A model generated the notes under the pieces. That model was not told where the DNA came from and ran no database searches. It saw nothing but the letters and a program-made list of their open reading frames with translations. From contig CANQEI010000007.1 of NCBI GenBank assembly GCA_947594845.1, positions 1 through 60,992 on the forward strand: DNA of 60,992 bases, in the 5' to 3' direction. This document shows positions 7,912-17,953 of the stretch, piece after piece; within the stretch, counting starts at the first letter, position 1, and each line of letters opens with the position of its first letter. Source of the stretch: an uncultured Clostridia bacterium. GTDB lineage: Bacteria; Bacillota; Clostridia; TANB77; CAG-508. Both the position numbers and the translations under genes were made by a program.

Positions 7912-9675
7912 ATGAGAGAAAACGAATATAGAACACATAATTGTAATGAATTAAGAATAGAAAATGTAGGAAAACAAGTACGTTTAGCAGGCTGGGTACA
8001 AAAAATAAGAAATTTAGGTAAAATGGTATTTGTTGATTTAAGAGATGAATTTGGAATTACACAAATAATAATTTCAGATGATGAAAAACTACAAAAACAA
8101 ATATCAGATTTAACAAGTGAATGCGCTATTTCAGTAACAGGTAAAGTAGCAGAAAGAACAAGTAAAAATAAAGATATACCTACAGGAGACATTGAAATAA
8201 TTGCAGAAGAAATACGTATATTAGGAAAATGTAAAAATGTACTTCCTTTTGAAATTAATCAGAAAGAAGCACAAGATGTTAGAGAAGACTTAAGATTAGA
8301 ATATCGTTTTCTTGATTTAAGAAATGATAAAATTCACAAAAACATATTACTAAGATCAAAAATAATAAAAACAATGAGAGATGAAATGGATAGATTGGGA
8401 TTTACAGAAATTCAAACCCCAATTTTAGCTAATTCTTCTCCAGAAGGTGCAAGAGATTTTTTAGTTCCTAGTAGATTACATCCAGGAGAATTTTATGCAC
8501 TTCCACAAGCACCACAACAATTTAAACAATTATTAATGATTTCTGGATTTAATAAATATTATCAAGTGGCACCTTGTTTCAGAGATGAAGATCCAAGAGC
8601 TGATAGATCACCAGGAGAATTTTATCAATTAGATTTTGAAATGAGTTTTGCAACACAAGAAGATGTTTTTGCTGTAATGGAAGAAGTAATACCAAATGTA
8701 TTCAAGAAAAATAGTGATTGGAAAATTACTGAAGCACCTTTTGTAAGAATTCCATATAAAGAGGCTATGGAGAAATATGGAACAGACAAGCCTGATTTAA
8801 GAAATCCTTTATATATTATTGATGTGAGCAAAATTTTTGAAAATACAGAATTTAATGCTTTTAAAGGTAAGACAATAAAAGCTATAATAACTCACAATAT
8901 GGAAGAAAGGCCAAGAAAGTTTTTTGATCAAATGTCAGAATATGCTGTTTCAGAATTAGGAGCAAAAGGATTAGCATGGACAAAAGTTGATGAGAACGGA
9001 GACTTTACTGGTGGAATATCAAAATTTATTACATCAGACAACCAAAAACAATTATTTGAAAAATTTGAAATTTCAAAAAATGATGCAATATTCTTTATAG
9101 CAGATGAATTTGAAAAAGCACAAAAAATAGCTGGTGGAGTAAGAGATGAACTTGGAAGAAGGTTAGACTTAATTGAGAAAGACATATATAAATTCTGTTG
9201 GATAGTAGATTTCCCAATGTATGAATTATCTGATGAAGGTACAATAGATTTTAACCATAATCCATTTTCAATGCCACAAGGCGGATTAGAAAGCTTAAAC
9301 ACAAAAGATCCATTAGACATTTATGCATACCAATATGACTTAGTATGTAATGGATATGAAATTTCATCAGGAGCTGTAAGAAATCATGACCAAGAGATAA
9401 TGATAAAAGCATTTGAAATAGCAGGATATACAGAAGAAGATGTAAAAACTAGATTTGGAGCTTTATATAATGCTTTCAGTTATGGTACACCACCACATGC
9501 TGGAGCTGCACCTGGAATTGATAGAATAGTAATGCTTATAGCAAAAGAAGACAATATAAGGGAAGTTATCGCTTTCCCTAAAAACAAAAAAGCTAGAGAT
9601 GTATTGATGAGAGCGCCTTCAAAAGTAACTGAACAGCAATTGAAAGATGTACATATTAAATTAGATTTAAACTAA
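7912..9675 (+). CDS. aspS: Aspartyl-tRNA synthetase
   Basis: The 587 residues match the bacterial type. An N-terminal OB-fold anticodon-binding domain (VRLAGWVQKIRNLGKMVFVDLRD) is followed by the class II catalytic core with motif 2 (CFRDEDPRADRSPGEFYQLD) and motif 3 (GAAPGIDRIVML). A GAD-type insertion lies between. It charges tRNA-Asp. The start is the ATG 7 bases after GAGG; a 9-residue extension from an earlier ATG is possible but unlikely. Whether it also charges tRNA-Asn cannot be told here. Confidence 0.96.
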   Translation: MRENEYRTHNCNELRIENVGKQVRLAGWVQKIRNLGKMVFVDLRDEFGITQIIISDDEKLQKQISDLTSECAISVTGKVAERTSKNKDIPTGDIEIIAEEIRILGKCKNVLPFEINQKEAQDVREDLRLEYRFLDLRNDKIHKNILLRSKIIKTMRDEMDRLGFTEIQTPILANSSPEGARDFLVPSRLHPGEFYALPQAPQQFKQLLMISGFNKYYQVAPCFRDEDPRADRSPGEFYQLDFEMSFATQEDVFAVMEEVIPNVFKKNSDWKITEAPFVRIPYKEAMEKYGTDKPDLRNPLYIIDVSKIFENTEFNAFKGKTIKAIITHNMEERPRKFFDQMSEYAVSELGAKGLAWTKVDENGDFTGGISKFITSDNQKQLFEKFEISKNDAIFFIADEFEKAQKIAGGVRDELGRRLDLIEKDIYKFCWIVDFPMYELSDEGTIDFNHNPFSMPQGGLESLNTKDPLDIYAYQYDLVCNGYEISSGAVRNHDQEIMIKAFEIAGYTEEDVKTRFGALYNAFSYGTPPHAGAAPGIDRIVMLIAKEDNIREVIAFPKNKKARDVLMRAPSKVTEQQLKDVHIKLDLN

Positions 9676-9692
9676 ATGTAATAATACCAATA

Positions 9693-9721
9693 TTGACAAC
9701 AAAAGCTAAAAAATATATACT
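9693..9721 (+). promoter_or_regulatory. Strong sigma-A promoter of the NlpC/P60 hydrolase gene
   Basis: TTGACA at 9693-9698 and TATACT at 9716-9721 are 17 bp apart, 38 bp before the start codon. Confidence 0.75.
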
Positions 9722-9759
9722 ATAATCGAATTTATGTTGAAGAAAGAGGTTTTTTTCAA

Positions 9760-11109
9760 ATGAATAAAAGAAAAAGAATAGCAATAACTATTATAACAAT
9801 AATTCTTGCTGTCATATTAGTAAATATAGCTTATGCCAAAACTGGAATAGTTACGACAGACACAATTCGCTTAAGAGAAAAGCCTAGCACAGATTCAAAA
9901 ACAATTGATATGGCTGATTACAATGATAAAATAGAAATCATTGGAGAAGAAGGCGATTGGTACAAAGTTTCTTATAATGGAAAAGAAGGATATATGGCTA
10001 AGGAATATTTAAAAGTTGTTGATGAAAGTACAACATCAACACCAGCTTCACAAGATCAACCAATGGAAGAGCCTGAGAATGTAGGTACACAAACTACAAC
10101 AACTCCAGAAGCAACTACAACTCCTGAAACAGTGCCAACTCCAGAAGTAACAGAAGAGCCAGAACCAGAAGTTGAAGTACCAACAACTGAAAGAACATTA
10201 GGAAATGTAACAAATAATAATACAAATGGATATTTATTACCTAATATAACTTCAATAAAAATATCTGAAATAGAAAAAGGAACAACAGTTACAATAATTA
10301 AAACTATTTCAAATTGGTCTAAAGTAGAGAATAATGGACAAAAAGTATGGGTAGCTAATGAATTTTTAATGACAGAAACACAAGCACCAGAGGAAACTCC
10401 AGAGGAAGTTCCAGAAGAAACTCCAGAAACTGAGCCAGAGCAAACAGATGGAAATGCAACAGAAACTAAAGAAGGCTATGTTTCAGCAAATGGTAGTGTT
10501 AATTTACGTTCAGAAGCAAACCAAAATTCTAAATCTTTAGGAAAATTAAAAAAATACACAGTTGTAACAATTATAGCAGAAGAAAACGATTGGTACAAAG
10601 TTTCATATAATGGACAAGAAGGATATATATCAAAACAATATGTTGTTATTGGAGCAGTACCAGAAGATGCTTCATCAAGAAGTACGGATGAACCAAGACA
10701 AGATAATGTACAACCAGTTGAAGAAACAGCAAATTCATCAATTGTAGAAACAGCACAATTATACTTGAATTCAAAATATGTATCTGGAGGAAAATCACCA
10801 TCAACAGGTTTTGATTGCTCTGGATTTACATACTATGTTTATAAATTACATGGAAAATCAATTCCGGCATCTTCAAAAACACAATATAGTAGTGGAAATA
10901 AAATTGATAAATCAGCTATACAACCAGGAGATTTAGTATTCTTTTCAGACAATGGAAGTACTAGTGGAATAAATCATGTGGGAATATATATTGGAAATGG
11001 AAAATTTATTCATGCTGCTAATCCAAAAAGAGGTGTTGTAATAAATTCTCTTAACGGTGGAGATAATTATGGATATGATAAAAAATTTGTAGGAGCAGCT
11101 AGATATTAA
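9760..11109 (+). CDS. Secreted NlpC/P60 peptidoglycan hydrolase with three SH3 domains
   Basis: A 449-residue exported protein. It has a signal peptide (residues 1-26), an SH3-type domain (about 27-87), a Thr/Pro/Glu-rich linker, a second SH3 domain (about 145-202), another acidic Pro-rich linker and a third SH3 domain (about 230-292). The NlpC/P60 cysteine peptidase occupies about 325-449. Catalytic Cys353 is in FDCSGF and His406 in GINHVGIY. Such enzymes cut the gamma-D-Glu-diamino acid bond in wall stem peptides. The SH3 modules would hold it on the wall. Confidence 0.92.
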   Translation: MNKRKRIAITIITIILAVILVNIAYAKTGIVTTDTIRLREKPSTDSKTIDMADYNDKIEIIGEEGDWYKVSYNGKEGYMAKEYLKVVDESTTSTPASQDQPMEEPENVGTQTTTTPEATTTPETVPTPEVTEEPEPEVEVPTTERTLGNVTNNNTNGYLLPNITSIKISEIEKGTTVTIIKTISNWSKVENNGQKVWVANEFLMTETQAPEETPEEVPEETPETEPEQTDGNATETKEGYVSANGSVNLRSEANQNSKSLGKLKKYTVVTIIAEENDWYKVSYNGQEGYISKQYVVIGAVPEDASSRSTDEPRQDNVQPVEETANSSIVETAQLYLNSKYVSGGKSPSTGFDCSGFTYYVYKLHGKSIPASSKTQYSSGNKIDKSAIQPGDLVFFSDNGSTSGINHVGIYIGNGKFIHAANPKRGVVINSLNGGDNYGYDKKFVGAARY

Positions 11110-11129
11110 TACAAATAGAGGTGAAATAA

Positions 11130-13413
11130 ATTAATAAAATAATAATATTCAACATAGGATATATTATTGGAATATTATTAGGGCTATACTTTAAAAAAAG
11201 TATAGCTCTTTTTTTAGTATTAATAATAGTAGTATATCTAATATTAAGAAAATTACATAAAACTAAAAAAATAATAAAATTATTAATTCCTGTAAGTACG
11301 ATGACAGTGATGTTGATAGGCATAACAATATCATTTACTATAATTACAATAAAAGAGAAAAATTTTAGTAATCTTTATGAAGAATCGATGAATATAGAAA
11401 ATATTGCAATTATAAAAAGTTCGATAAAGGAAAAAGAAAAATATAATGAATTTACAGTTAAGATAGTAGATAAAACAAATAAAAAAGGTACTAATTTAGT
11501 TGTAAACGATTATAATAAGAATAACTTAGAATATGGAGATATAATTAAAATAAATGGTAAATATGAGCAATATAGTAGCTATAAAAATAGAGGAGTTTTT
11601 AATTATACTGAATCATTAAAAAAGAAAAATATATATGGAAAGATAATAACTAGCCATATAGAAAAGATAGATAAAAAAGAAGATTTAAATGGGATTTTTA
11701 TTTATTTAAATAGAACAATAAAAGAAAAATTTGAAAAAGTTTTTTCTAAAGAAAGTAGTAATATTTTAAAAGCATTAGTATTGGGAGATAAACAGGATAT
11801 AGAAAAGGAAACGATGGTAGAGATACAAGAAAATGGCTTATCCCATTTGATAGCAATATCAGGAATGCATATAGGATGTATAATGATAATTACTAAAAAA
11901 ATATTAGATATTATTACATATGGTGAAAGAAAAAAGAAAATAATAACAATAATAATATTAATTATTTTTATAATGACAATTGGATTCATATCTTCTGCAA
12001 TAAGAGCTGTTATTATGTCGATACAAGCAATCTTAGCAAAGTTAGTATATAGGAAAAACAATTTTAAAATTGATATTTCGATTGCCAGTCTAATCATATT
12101 AATTTATAATCCATATTACATAATTGATGAAGGCTTTTTATTATCTTTTGGAGCTACAATTGGAATTATATATGTATACCCATTATTCAAAAAGATCAAA
12201 TTTAATAATAAAATAGCAAATTACTTTTTACAATGTCTGTTGTTAAGCATTTCCGTCAATATTTTTATATTTCCAATAAATGCTTTTTTCTTCAAAAAGT
12301 TTTCAATAACAGGAATTATAACAGGAATAATTGCTGTACCTATAATTTTTGCAATCGAAATTTGTGGACTTATTTCTATATTTATACCAATACAAATTTT
12401 AAATAATTTTGCACCAATTATTGAAACATTAATAAAAATTTTCTTACAAATATCTAAAATTAATTTAATTAATTTTTATATGAAAGTTCCAAACTTACTT
12501 GAGATAATAATATATTATCTAATTATATATTTTGTTTTAAAAAAGAATAGTAGAAGAATAATAAAAAAGGTAATAGTCATACTTATTTTAGTTAATACCA
12601 TAAGTTATTTAAATTTCTCGAAAGAACTAAGAATTTATTTTATTGATGTTGGACAAGGAGATAGTACACTAATAAGGACGATAGAAAATAAAAATATTTT
12701 GATTGATGGTGGAGGAAATGATAATTATGATATTGGTAAGAATGTATTAATACCATATTTACTATCAAAGAAGATATCAACAATCGATTATTTAATTATA
12801 TCTCATTTTGATACAGATCACGTAGGACGGAGCTATAACAGTAGCAGAAGAATTAAATGTAAAAAATATTATTATAAGTAAACAGTTTGAAAATACAGAA
12901 AACTTTGAAAAAATAATAACATTAGTACAAAAAAATAAAATAAATTTAATAACAGTAGAAAAAGGTAATAGAATATATATAGGGAAAAAAATACTTATTG
13001 ATTTTATTTGGCCAGACAACAACAATATAATAAAAGAAAATAAATTAAATAATAATTCTATAGTGTGCAAATTGCAGTATGATAAATTTTCAATTTTATT
13101 TACAGGAGATATAGAAAAAGAGGCAGAAAGCCAAATAATTAATTCAAAACACTCAATAGAATCAACAATACTAAAACTAGCCCATCATGGCTCAAAAACT
13201 TCATCAACCGAAGAATTTTTACAACGAGTTAAACCACAAGTGGCATTAGTTGGTGTAGGAGAAAACAATAATTTCGGGCACCCGAATCAAGAAATAGTAG
13301 ATAGAATAAATGAAAATAATATTCAACTGTACAGAACTGATAAAATGGGAGAAATAGAAATAACAGTAAATAAAAAAGGAGAAATTAAAATAAAAACATT
13401 TTGTGATGAGTAA
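11130..13413 (+). pseudogene. comEC: comEC-like DNA uptake channel gene, broken by a one-base insertion
   Basis: The reading covers the ComEC layout: an N-terminal membrane segment and OB-like region, the multi-helix competence domain (LSHLIAISGMHIG), and a C-terminal metallo-beta-lactamase domain (FIDVGQGDSTLI, ISHFDTDH). Right after that motif an extra C at 12828, in what should be two GGA glycine codons, shifts the frame and stops it at 12879. The other frame continues as the rest of the lactamase domain (GDIEKEAESQI, LAHHGSKTS) to 13413. The coding frame also extends upstream of the first ATG (11301) to 11130, where only ATT or ATA codons follow GAGGTG. It is either a recent pseudogene or an assembly error. 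Confidence 0.85.
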
Positions 13414-13426
13414 AACTTATTTTAAT

Positions 13427-13455
13427 TTGAAATAAAAGCAAAATCATGCTATAAT
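13427..13455 (+). promoter_or_regulatory. Probable sigma-A promoter of the receiver-domain gene
   Basis: TTGAAA at 13427-13432 and TATAAT at 13450-13455 are 17 bp apart, 54 bp before the start codon. Confidence 0.7.
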
Positions 13456-13509
13456 GCTAACCATAAAACTTAAAAAGTCCTGCAGTACAGAGACTAAGGG
13501 GGAAAGAGC

Positions 13510-13896
13510 ATGAAGATTTTAATTGTAGAGGACACAGAGGCAAAGATTACTGCATTACGGAAAATAATGAAAGAACTGGGAATTTCTAATTATATAGTTG
13601 CAAGAAATCAAGAAGATGCCCAAAAGGCCTACAGAGATAATAAAAATTTTGATGTAATGATACTAGATATGAATTTCCCAAAAAGAAAAGATTCATTCAC
13701 AGAAATATGCACAGGAAGAGAATTCTTAAAGAAAATGGAAAAAGATTATGAAATATTAAAATTACAGATTCCAATAACAATTGTATATTCAATAATCCCA
13801 ATCAAAGCATCAAAAGATGGAAAGTTACCTAAATATTATTATGGACAATCTATAAGTGCTATCGGAGTGAAAGAATTATTAATGCAGATAATTTAA
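13510..13896 (+). CDS. Stand-alone response-regulator receiver-like protein
   Basis: The 128 residues form one receiver-type domain with no output domain. It starts KILIVEDTE (acidic pair E7-D8), and the likely phosphorylated aspartate is D53 in VMILDMNFPKR. The usual last two motifs are weak: the Thr/Ser region is TIVYS and no canonical lysine position is clear. It may be an atypical or phosphorylation-independent receiver. No histidine kinase lies nearby. It is a single-gene unit with its own promoter and terminator. Confidence 0.65.
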   Translation: MKILIVEDTEAKITALRKIMKELGISNYIVARNQEDAQKAYRDNKNFDVMILDMNFPKRKDSFTEICTGREFLKKMEKDYEILKLQIPITIVYSIIPIKASKDGKLPKYYYGQSISAIGVKELLMQII

Positions 13897-13902
13897 GCAA
13901 TG

Positions 13903-13928
13903 AAGGGCGGCTTTCCGCCCTTTGTTTA
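13903..13928 (+). terminator. G+C-rich intrinsic terminator after the receiver gene
   Basis: An 8-bp stem AAGGGCGG/CCGCCCTT with a 4-base loop is followed by a T-rich stretch. Confidence 0.8.
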
Positions 13929-13985
13929 ATTTTTGCATAAAAAAATTTAAAAAGCAAATAATACCAAAAGAAGGTGGTATTATTT

Positions 13986-14549
13986 ATGAAAAAAGTTTTA
14001 ATTCTTTTAACTTTCATTGTTATATTTTTAGCAAGCATTGGACTTGGATTTTTTTACTTAAATACAAGAACAGACCAGATGAAGTCAAGCCACACAACAG
14101 AAAATACAGTAAAAAATGATATAGAATATGTTTCAACAGAAGAAAGAGAAGAAATGATTTCACCTAATGCAGAAATAGAACAAACAATATATTATGAAAA
14201 ATGTGGACACTCATATACTAATAAAATAGATACTACAGATGAATTAATTAATTTGAAAGAAAAAGAATTTAAGGAAAAATATAAAGATTGGGAAATAAAT
14301 TATTTTTCTTCTAAAAAAATATCTATTTTCAAAGAATATGATGAAATGTGCCCAGAACATTATATTATAGGTGAGAGTGAAGGTCTAGTTAACATTTATA
14401 GATTAAATAAAGATGGGGAAGAAGAACTATATGAAACTACCAATATATTTTTAAGCTATTTGCCAGAGGCAGATCAAGAAAAAATAAGAAATAAAATACA
14501 AGTTGTAGGAATGAAAAATTTGAATGCTGTATTAGAAAATTTTGATTAA
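13986..14549 (+). CDS. BofC C-terminal-domain-like membrane-anchored protein
   Basis: A 187-residue protein with an N-terminal signal anchor (about residues 4-25). The extracytoplasmic part contains AEIEQTIYYEKCGHSY, LINLKEKEFKEKYKDW and SYLPEADQEKIRNKI, resembling the C-terminal domain of BofC, the forespore protein that restrains SpoIVB signalling in Bacillus. The tail is typical of clostridial members of the group. The start is the ATG 8 bases after AAGGTGG. The assignment rests on my reading of the pattern and is not certain. Confidence 0.6.
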   Translation: MKKVLILLTFIVIFLASIGLGFFYLNTRTDQMKSSHTTENTVKNDIEYVSTEEREEMISPNAEIEQTIYYEKCGHSYTNKIDTTDELINLKEKEFKEKYKDWEINYFSSKKISIFKEYDEMCPEHYIIGESEGLVNIYRLNKDGEEELYETTNIFLSYLPEADQEKIRNKIQVVGMKNLNAVLENFD

Positions 14550-14556
14550 AAAAAGA

Positions 14557-14588
14557 AAAGATGTAATTTTTAAAATTACATCTTTTTT
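14557..14588. terminator. Bidirectional terminator between bofC-like gene and clpE
   Basis: A 14-bp perfect stem (14557-14570 with 14572-14585) is flanked by A and T runs and lies between convergent genes. Confidence 0.8.
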
Positions 14589-14598
14589 AATTGAATTA

Positions 14599-16887
14599 TT
14601 ATTTAGAAGAAAATTTTAATTCATCTTTTTTACAATCAACTTTAACAGTTTGACCAGGTAATATTTCAGATCTTAGAAGCATTTCTGCAATTTCATCTTC
14701 AATATATCTTTGAATAGCTCTTCTTAATGGTCTAGCACCGTATTTTAAATCAGTTCCTTTTTGTAGAACATATTTTTTTGCTGCTGCAGAAACAGAAAGT
14801 TTAATTTCTTTGTTGTCTAAAGCAGCTTTAGTATTTTCAAGTAGTAAGTCTATAATTTGAAGCAATTCATCTTCAGTTAAACTACTGAAAGTAACTATTT
14901 CATCAACACGGTTTAAAAATTCTGGTCTAAATAATTCTTTTAAAGCTGAATTAATTTTTCCATTATCAGTTGTTTGCTTACCAAAGCCAATTGAATTTGT
15001 ATTTAAATTTGAACCAGCATTAGATGTCATAATTATAATAGTATTTTCAAAATTAACTGTATTACCTTGAGAATCAGTCAATTTACCATCATCCAATACT
15101 TGAAGCAAGATGTTAAAAACATCAGGATGTGCTTTTTCAATTTCGTCTAAAAGAATAATTGAATATGGTTTTCTTTTTACTTTTTCTGTTAATTGACCAG
15201 CATCATCATATCCAACATAACCTGGAGGAGAACCAATAAGTTTAGATGTTGAATGACTTTCCATATATTCAGACATATCAATTCTGATTATAGAATCTTC
15301 ACTTCCAAACATTTCAGAAGCCAAAGCCTTAGCAAGTTCAGTTTTTCCAACACCAGTAGGACCAACAAAAATAAATGAAGGTGGTCTTTTAGTTGTTTGA
15401 AGTCCAGCACGATTTCTCCTTATTGCTTTAGATACAGCAGAAACAGCCTCATTTTGACCAATAATTCTTCTATGCAAATTAGTTTCCAAATTTAATAATT
15501 TTTGAGTTTCAGCTTCAGTTATTTTTGTAACAGGAATTTTAGTCCAACTTTCAATAACTTCTGCAATATCTTGAACAGATAGAACAGTTAATTTTAAATT
15601 TTTATTAAGCTCTTCTAAACGCTCATTTAAGATACATTCTTTAGTTTTTAAATCAGCTGCTTTTTGATAATCTTCTGTAGAGTCAGAAGAAACAGCTTCT
15701 TCTTTTTCTTCAGCAATTTTATTTAGCTGATTTTTTATTATTTCAATTTCATATAATTCTTTATTATTTAAATTAATTCTAGAACAAGCTTCATCAATTA
15801 AATCAATAGCTTTATCTGGTAAAAATCTGTCATGAATATATTTTTCAGACATTTTAACAGTTTTTTCTATAACATCATTAGAAATTAAAACTTTATGGAA
15901 ATCTTCATAATATTTTTTAATTCCTTGAATGATTTGAATAGTATCATCAATAGATGGTTCTTCAATAATAACAGGTTGAAATCTTCTTTCTAAAGCAGAA
16001 TCTTTTTCAATATATTTTCTATATTCTGTTAAAGTAGTAGTTCCTATAAGCTGAATATCTCCATTTGAAAGAGAAGGTTTTAATATATTAGCAGCATTCA
16101 TAGAATGTTCAGCATCGCCTGCACCAATAATATTATGAATTTCATCTATTACTAAAATAATATTTCCATACATTTTACATTCATCAACAAGAGACTTCAT
16201 TCTTGCCTCAAATTGACCTCTAAATTGAGTTCCAGCAATCATAGCTGTCATATCAATTAAATATACTTCTTTATTTAAAAGCTTTGCAGGTACATTTCCT
16301 TCAGCTATTCTAATAGCTAAACCTTGAGCAATAGCTGTTTTACCAACACCAGGTTCACCAATAAGACATGGATTATTTTTAGAACGTCTATTTAAAATTT
16401 GTGTAATTCTTTGAATTTCTTTGTTTCTACCAATTACCTTATCAAGTTTACCTTGCTTAGCTTTTTCTGTTAAATTAGTGCCAAATGCATCAAGAAATCT
16501 TTTTTTCTTTTCTTTAGGTCTTTTTTCTGTTTTTACTTTTTTCCTTTCTGAATTACCTGAAGTCTCAGAACCACGTGAAGAATTTTCAGAATCAGAAACT
16601 TTTCCAATACCAAAAATATTACCTAACATAGGACCTATAGACTGCATTTCATCTTCATTCATTTCAGACATATTTTCTGTAATATCATTAAATATATTTT
16701 CAAGTTGTGAAGACATGTCGTTTAATTCTTCTTCAGAAAGATTGGTTTGCTTAGCTAAAACTTCAAGAGGATTAATTCCTTTTTCTTTAGCACAATTATA
16801 ACACAAGCCTTCTACAGAAGTTTTTCCATTTTCAACTTTATTTATAAATATAACTGCTGTGTTTTTATTACAAATTGAACATAACAT
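14599..16887 (-). CDS. clpE: ClpE-type AAA+ unfoldase (ATP-binding Clp protease subunit)
   Basis: The 762 residues carry an N-terminal zinc finger (C3, C6, C29, C32), as in ClpE, in place of the usual Clp N domain. Next comes an acidic linker with Ser/Glu-rich and Lys-rich stretches, then AAA-1 (GEPGVGKTA, Walker B VIDEIHN), a UvrB/ClpC-like middle coiled coil, and AAA-2 (GPTGVGKTE, ILLDEIEKAH). The C-terminal D2-small domain ends ARPLRRAIQRYIEDEIAE. It feeds unfolded or damaged proteins to ClpP. It is a single-gene unit, and no CtsR-type tandem operator is obvious upstream. Confidence 0.9.
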   Translation of the reverse strand: MLCSICNKNTAVIFINKVENGKTSVEGLCYNCAKEKGINPLEVLAKQTNLSEEELNDMSSQLENIFNDITENMSEMNEDEMQSIGPMLGNIFGIGKVSDSENSSRGSETSGNSERKKVKTEKRPKEKKKRFLDAFGTNLTEKAKQGKLDKVIGRNKEIQRITQILNRRSKNNPCLIGEPGVGKTAIAQGLAIRIAEGNVPAKLLNKEVYLIDMTAMIAGTQFRGQFEARMKSLVDECKMYGNIILVIDEIHNIIGAGDAEHSMNAANILKPSLSNGDIQLIGTTTLTEYRKYIEKDSALERRFQPVIIEEPSIDDTIQIIQGIKKYYEDFHKVLISNDVIEKTVKMSEKYIHDRFLPDKAIDLIDEACSRINLNNKELYEIEIIKNQLNKIAEEKEEAVSSDSTEDYQKAADLKTKECILNERLEELNKNLKLTVLSVQDIAEVIESWTKIPVTKITEAETQKLLNLETNLHRRIIGQNEAVSAVSKAIRRNRAGLQTTKRPPSFIFVGPTGVGKTELAKALASEMFGSEDSIIRIDMSEYMESHSTSKLIGSPPGYVGYDDAGQLTEKVKRKPYSIILLDEIEKAHPDVFNILLQVLDDGKLTDSQGNTVNFENTIIIMTSNAGSNLNTNSIGFGKQTTDNGKINSALKELFRPEFLNRVDEIVTFSSLTEDELLQIIDLLLENTKAALDNKEIKLSVSAAAKKYVLQKGTDLKYGARPLRRAIQRYIEDEIAEMLLRSEILPGQTVKVDCKKDELKFSSK

Positions 16888-16931
16888 AATATAAGTTTAC
16901 TCTCCTTAAAAACGTATTTTTAATAATAATT

Positions 16932-16960
16932 ATAATACAACAAAATATCATAATAGTCAA
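16932..16960 (-). promoter_or_regulatory. Probable sigma-A promoter of clpE
   Basis: On the minus strand, TTGACT (16955-16960) and TATTAT (16932-16937) are 17 bp apart, 45 bp ahead of the clpE start. Confidence 0.6.
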
Positions 16961-16979
16961 TGAAAAAGACAATTTCTAA

Positions 16980-17008
16980 TTGAATTTAATATATTTTAAT
17001 GCTATACT
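16980..17008 (+). promoter_or_regulatory. Probable sigma-A promoter for the divergent membrane-protein operon
   Basis: TTGAAT at 16980-16985 and TATACT at 17003-17008 are 17 bp apart, 53 bp before the start codon. It is divergent from the clpE promoter. Confidence 0.65.
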
Positions 17009-17061
17009 ATAATAAGTTAAAAATCTTTCTAAAAATGTAATAATATAGAAAGGAAAAAGTT

Positions 17062-17943
17062 ATGGAAATTAATGAAAAAGATACTGATAAAATACTTGGT
17101 ATGAATAGGACTATGTTTTTTGTTATAGTAATATTACTATGTATTTTATCACTAAGCATAGGAATTTATGCTCAAGTATTTTATAGATATTCAGAAACAG
17201 ACCCATTTATGTTAGGAATAGGGGTAGGAAGAACGCAAGATGCGGCAGAAATTACAAAATTAAAAAATGAATTTAGTGGAATTTTCACAAACGATATTAC
17301 AGGTCAAACTTCCTTAGACAATGTAATCAAAAAAAATAAAGATAAAGATCTTGTAATGTCTCTAGAAACAATTAGAGAAAAAGATGAAGACTTATACAAT
17401 ATAGAAGCACATATTCCACAACTAAATATTAATGCTCCTGAGGCTTCAAAAATAAATAAAGAAATAGAAGATAAGTATTCAGGCAAAATTGATGAAATTA
17501 TATATGATTCAGAAGAATATACTGATTATAGCGTAAACTACAAAGCATACATAAATGGAGAGTTATTATCATTGATTATTAAAGAAAATATAATGGTAAA
17601 TACAAAAGGAAAACAAAATAAACAAAGTTCAAAGATAACAACATACAATTACAATTTAAGAGGAAATAAAAGAGCTACAATACAAGATATTGCTAAAGCA
17701 AAAGAATTAGATACAAAAGAAATACAAAAAGAAATTGATGCAGAAATGAAAGATTTAAATAAAAAAGATGAAGAATTAAAAAGTCAATATGGAGATATAA
17801 AGCTAAGAGATTTATCAAATAGTATGTACAAATTTGAAAATACAGAAAACTTTATAGTAAACCAAGATGGATATATTTATTTAATTTATGCTTATGGAAA
17901 TACTGAAAATACAAATAAAATAGATTTAGTGATATTCAAATAG
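17062..17943 (+). CDS. Membrane-anchored extracytoplasmic protein of unknown function
   Basis: A 293-residue protein with a short cytoplasmic N terminus and one membrane anchor at about residues 16-38. The large external part is rich in Lys, Asp and Glu. The external portion (NINAPEASKINKEIEDKY, then strands with SVNYKAYINGELLSLIIKE) has the look of PdaC/DUF4163-RsiV type domains found on wall enzymes and anti-sigma factors. No catalytic residues could be identified. It is 10 bases upstream of the YibE/F gene and probably in the same transcript. Confidence 0.55.
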   Translation: MEINEKDTDKILGMNRTMFFVIVILLCILSLSIGIYAQVFYRYSETDPFMLGIGVGRTQDAAEITKLKNEFSGIFTNDITGQTSLDNVIKKNKDKDLVMSLETIREKDEDLYNIEAHIPQLNINAPEASKINKEIEDKYSGKIDEIIYDSEEYTDYSVNYKAYINGELLSLIIKENIMVNTKGKQNKQSSKITTYNYNLRGNKRATIQDIAKAKELDTKEIQKEIDAEMKDLNKKDEELKSQYGDIKLRDLSNSMYKFENTENFIVNQDGYIYLIYAYGNTENTNKIDLVIFK

Positions 17944-17953
17944 GAGGCAGAAA

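Noticed and set aside
13922..14119. 65-residue frame overlapping the bofC-like gene
   Set aside because: It begins inside the preceding terminator, has no ribosome binding site, and the other frame gives a coherent signal-anchored protein.
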